17,142 bases of DNA from EC70 sp018675395 (GTDB lineage: Bacteria; Verrucomicrobiota; Verrucomicrobiia; Verrucomicrobiales; DEV007). The DNA lies in NCBI GenBank assembly GCA_018675395.1, contig JABGYE010000265.1, positions 1-17,142 of the forward strand, written 5' to 3'. Made by a program: the position numbers and the translations under genes. This document shows positions 15,828 to 17,142 of the stretch, one piece after another (the stretch's first letter is position 1; the number at the start of each line of letters is the position of its first letter). Below the pieces are notes generated by a model. The model was not told the DNA's origin. It did not search any database and saw only the letters and a list, made by a program, of their open reading frames with translations.

Positions 15828-17142
15828 ATGAAATCTTTTATTGCTCTTACTTTTGCCCTCAAAATCATACTTTGTCTCTGTTCGACATCGACTGCTGAGC
15901 AAGTTGTTTTCAGTGAGATTCATTACAATCCAAAAGGAGAGAAGCCTGAATATATTGAAATACAGAACCTAACGGCAACGCCTAAGGACATTTCTCGTTG
16001 GAGGATGAGTGACGGAGTCGAATTTGAATTCCCTGACTTTAATGAGGCTGAACCTGAAAGGGCTTTCCTTGAAAAATGGGAGCGTATTCTTCTTTCGTCT
16101 GTGGATGAGGTGACTCTAAGAAAGGCTTATTCGATACCAGCTTCGACTAAGGTTTATGGGCCATGGGAGGGGAGTTTGAATAATGGGGGCGAGTCGATTG
16201 TCTTAGAGGATAAAAATGGAGTAATAATGGCCGAGGTAGAATACGATGATGATGGGACGAAGTGGCCCATAGCTGCTGATGGAGCCGGACACACTTTGAG
16301 ACTTGTTCATGAAAACCGCGGAGCCAAGCACTGGAAAAATTGGGGAGTGAGTTTGGCTCCTGACGGGACTCCGGGAGCAGGCCCTGCTGAAGACGCAGGC
16401 CAAACGACAAAGATCATTGAGTTGGGCTCGGTGTGGAAGTATGATCAGAGCGGTGCGGATAATGGAATTTCATGGAGAAGTGTTGAATTTGACGATTCGT
16501 CTTGGAATGAGGGCCCTGGAATTTTTGGTAAGGAAGGGCTTTCTAATAAAATGCCAGCCCCTGGTTTCCAAACGCCATGGACGACCGGTGGTAAGTTCAC
16601 TTATTATTTAAGAAAAGATTTTAATTGGAGTGGGGCATTTCGTTCTGCGAGGATCCTAATGGATGGGGTCTTTGATGATGGGATTGTAGTGTATCTTAAT
16701 GGTCAGGAAATTGGCCGAAAATTAATGCCCGGAGGGTCAGTTAATTGGAAGACTCCCGGACAAAGAGGTGAGGCTAAGTATGGGCCCATTATTCAGGGTG
16801 ATATTACGGGCCTCCTCAAACCTGGTGGAAATGTTCTGGCCGTTGAGATTCATAATGAACGGTCAGGGAGCTCGGACATTGTTTTTGGAGCAGATGTTTC
16901 CATTTCCACAATCCCTCCTGATCTCACTGAATTATTAACTGTCAGTGAGGTTCATTTTGATGAAGAAGGCACTGTGGACTGGGTCGAATTGCATGTTCCT
17001 GGGCAGCAGGAAGTTTCTCTTGATGGTTTCTCTTTGGCTTCATTAAGAGATCTTTCTGATGCTATTACTCTTGAGGGAAAAGTTTCTGCTGGTGGCTACA
17101 AGAGTTTTGAAACTGACTTCAAAGTTGAAGATAATGGGAGCC
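15828..17142 (+). CDS. Secreted lamin-tail-domain protein, partial (C-terminus beyond window)
   Basis: An open frame runs from ATG 15828 to the right edge, giving 438 residues with no stop. The signal peptide spans 1-23 (MKSF, hydrophobic core 5-18, cut at TSTA/E). Residues 24-180 form a lamin-tail domain: FSEIHYNPKGEKPEYIEIQNLT at 28-49 and LNNGGESIVLED at 117-128. Residues 198-360 form the beta-sandwich module also found twice in the divergent neighbour, with FDDSSW (221-226), VFDDGIVVYLNG (281-292) and NVLAVEIHN (335-343). A second LTD begins near 370 (LTVSEVHFDEEGTVDWVEL). In this family a CotH kinase domain may follow, but it is not within the window. The protein is extracytoplasmic, probably surface-bound or secreted. 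Shared modules suggest it and the divergent protein are paralogous in part and may act together. Confidence 0.88.
   Translation, partial: MKSFIALTFALKIILCLCSTSTAEQVVFSEIHYNPKGEKPEYIEIQNLTATPKDISRWRMSDGVEFEFPDFNEAEPERAFLEKWERILLSSVDEVTLRKAYSIPASTKVYGPWEGSLNNGGESIVLEDKNGVIMAEVEYDDDGTKWPIAADGAGHTLRLVHENRGAKHWKNWGVSLAPDGTPGAGPAEDAGQTTKIIELGSVWKYDQSGADNGISWRSVEFDDSSWNEGPGIFGKEGLSNKMPAPGFQTPWTTGGKFTYYLRKDFNWSGAFRSARILMDGVFDDGIVVYLNGQEIGRKLMPGGSVNWKTPGQRGEAKYGPIIQGDITGLLKPGGNVLAVEIHNERSGSSDIVFGADVSISTIPPDLTELLTVSEVHFDEEGTVDWVELHVPGQQEVSLDGFSLASLRDLSDAITLEGKVSAGGYKSFETDFKVEDNGS

Noticed and set aside
16147..16410. Minus-strand open frames of 66 and 87 residues inside the plus-strand LTD gene
   Set aside because: They lack domains and overlap a continuous 1315-bp frame with a signal peptide and LTD motifs.

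Overview
The window looks like chromosomal DNA from a Verrucomicrobiota-type bacterium, or a close relative in the PVC group. Moderately AT-rich, densely packed genes combine a MoxR/DUF58/BatA-like cluster, a formylglycine-type sulfatase, and very large secreted proteins built from lamin-tail (LTD), 'DDG...YxNG' beta-sandwich and CotH-kinase modules. One of these ends in a DxDxDxDG calcium hinge followed by an 'ETSxDLxxW' beta domain, a tail I associate with Verrucomicrobiota. This assignment rests on family knowledge, not a database search. I see no tRNA, rRNA, CRISPR array or insertion sequence. The longest gaps between genes are 189 bp and 157 bp.

Layout. Eight genes run leftward on the minus strand. 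In transcription order, a 1455-aa secreted LTD/CotH-kinase protein (15670-11303) is followed after 16 bp by an exported sulfatase (11286-9775). After a 189-bp gap comes a second run: MoxR-type AAA+ ATPase (9585-8587), DUF58 protein (8527-7625), BatA-like VWA membrane protein (7625-5466), a second VWA membrane protein with a GATase1-like part (5464-3113), a DUF4175-like three-helix membrane protein (3107-1410), and a secreted coiled-coil protein cut by the left edge (1368-1). Facing the other way, a second secreted LTD protein starts at 15828 and runs off the right edge.

How the genes fit together. The run from MoxR to the DUF4175-like gene is a known envelope-associated chaperone neighbourhood of PVC bacteria. 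Positive-inside topology puts MoxR and DUF58 in the cytoplasm, and the VWA and Ig-like parts of the three membrane proteins in the periplasm. The last gene encodes an exported heptad-repeat rod. I infer a trans-envelope machine in which ATP hydrolysis by MoxR is coupled through VWA proteins to a periplasmic scaffold. The sulfatase and LTD/CotH genes form a separate extracytoplasmic module, possibly for sulfated polysaccharides and surface-protein phosphorylation; a functional link to the MoxR run is not shown.

Features most worth attention: in-phase 21-bp repeats in the coiled-coil gene; two small hairpins between MoxR and DUF58, one covering the DUF58 GTG start codon; a perfect 9-bp inverted repeat before MoxR; non-ATG starts on three of the cluster genes; a degenerate MIDAS motif in DUF58; and one beta-sandwich module found three times across the two divergent secreted proteins.
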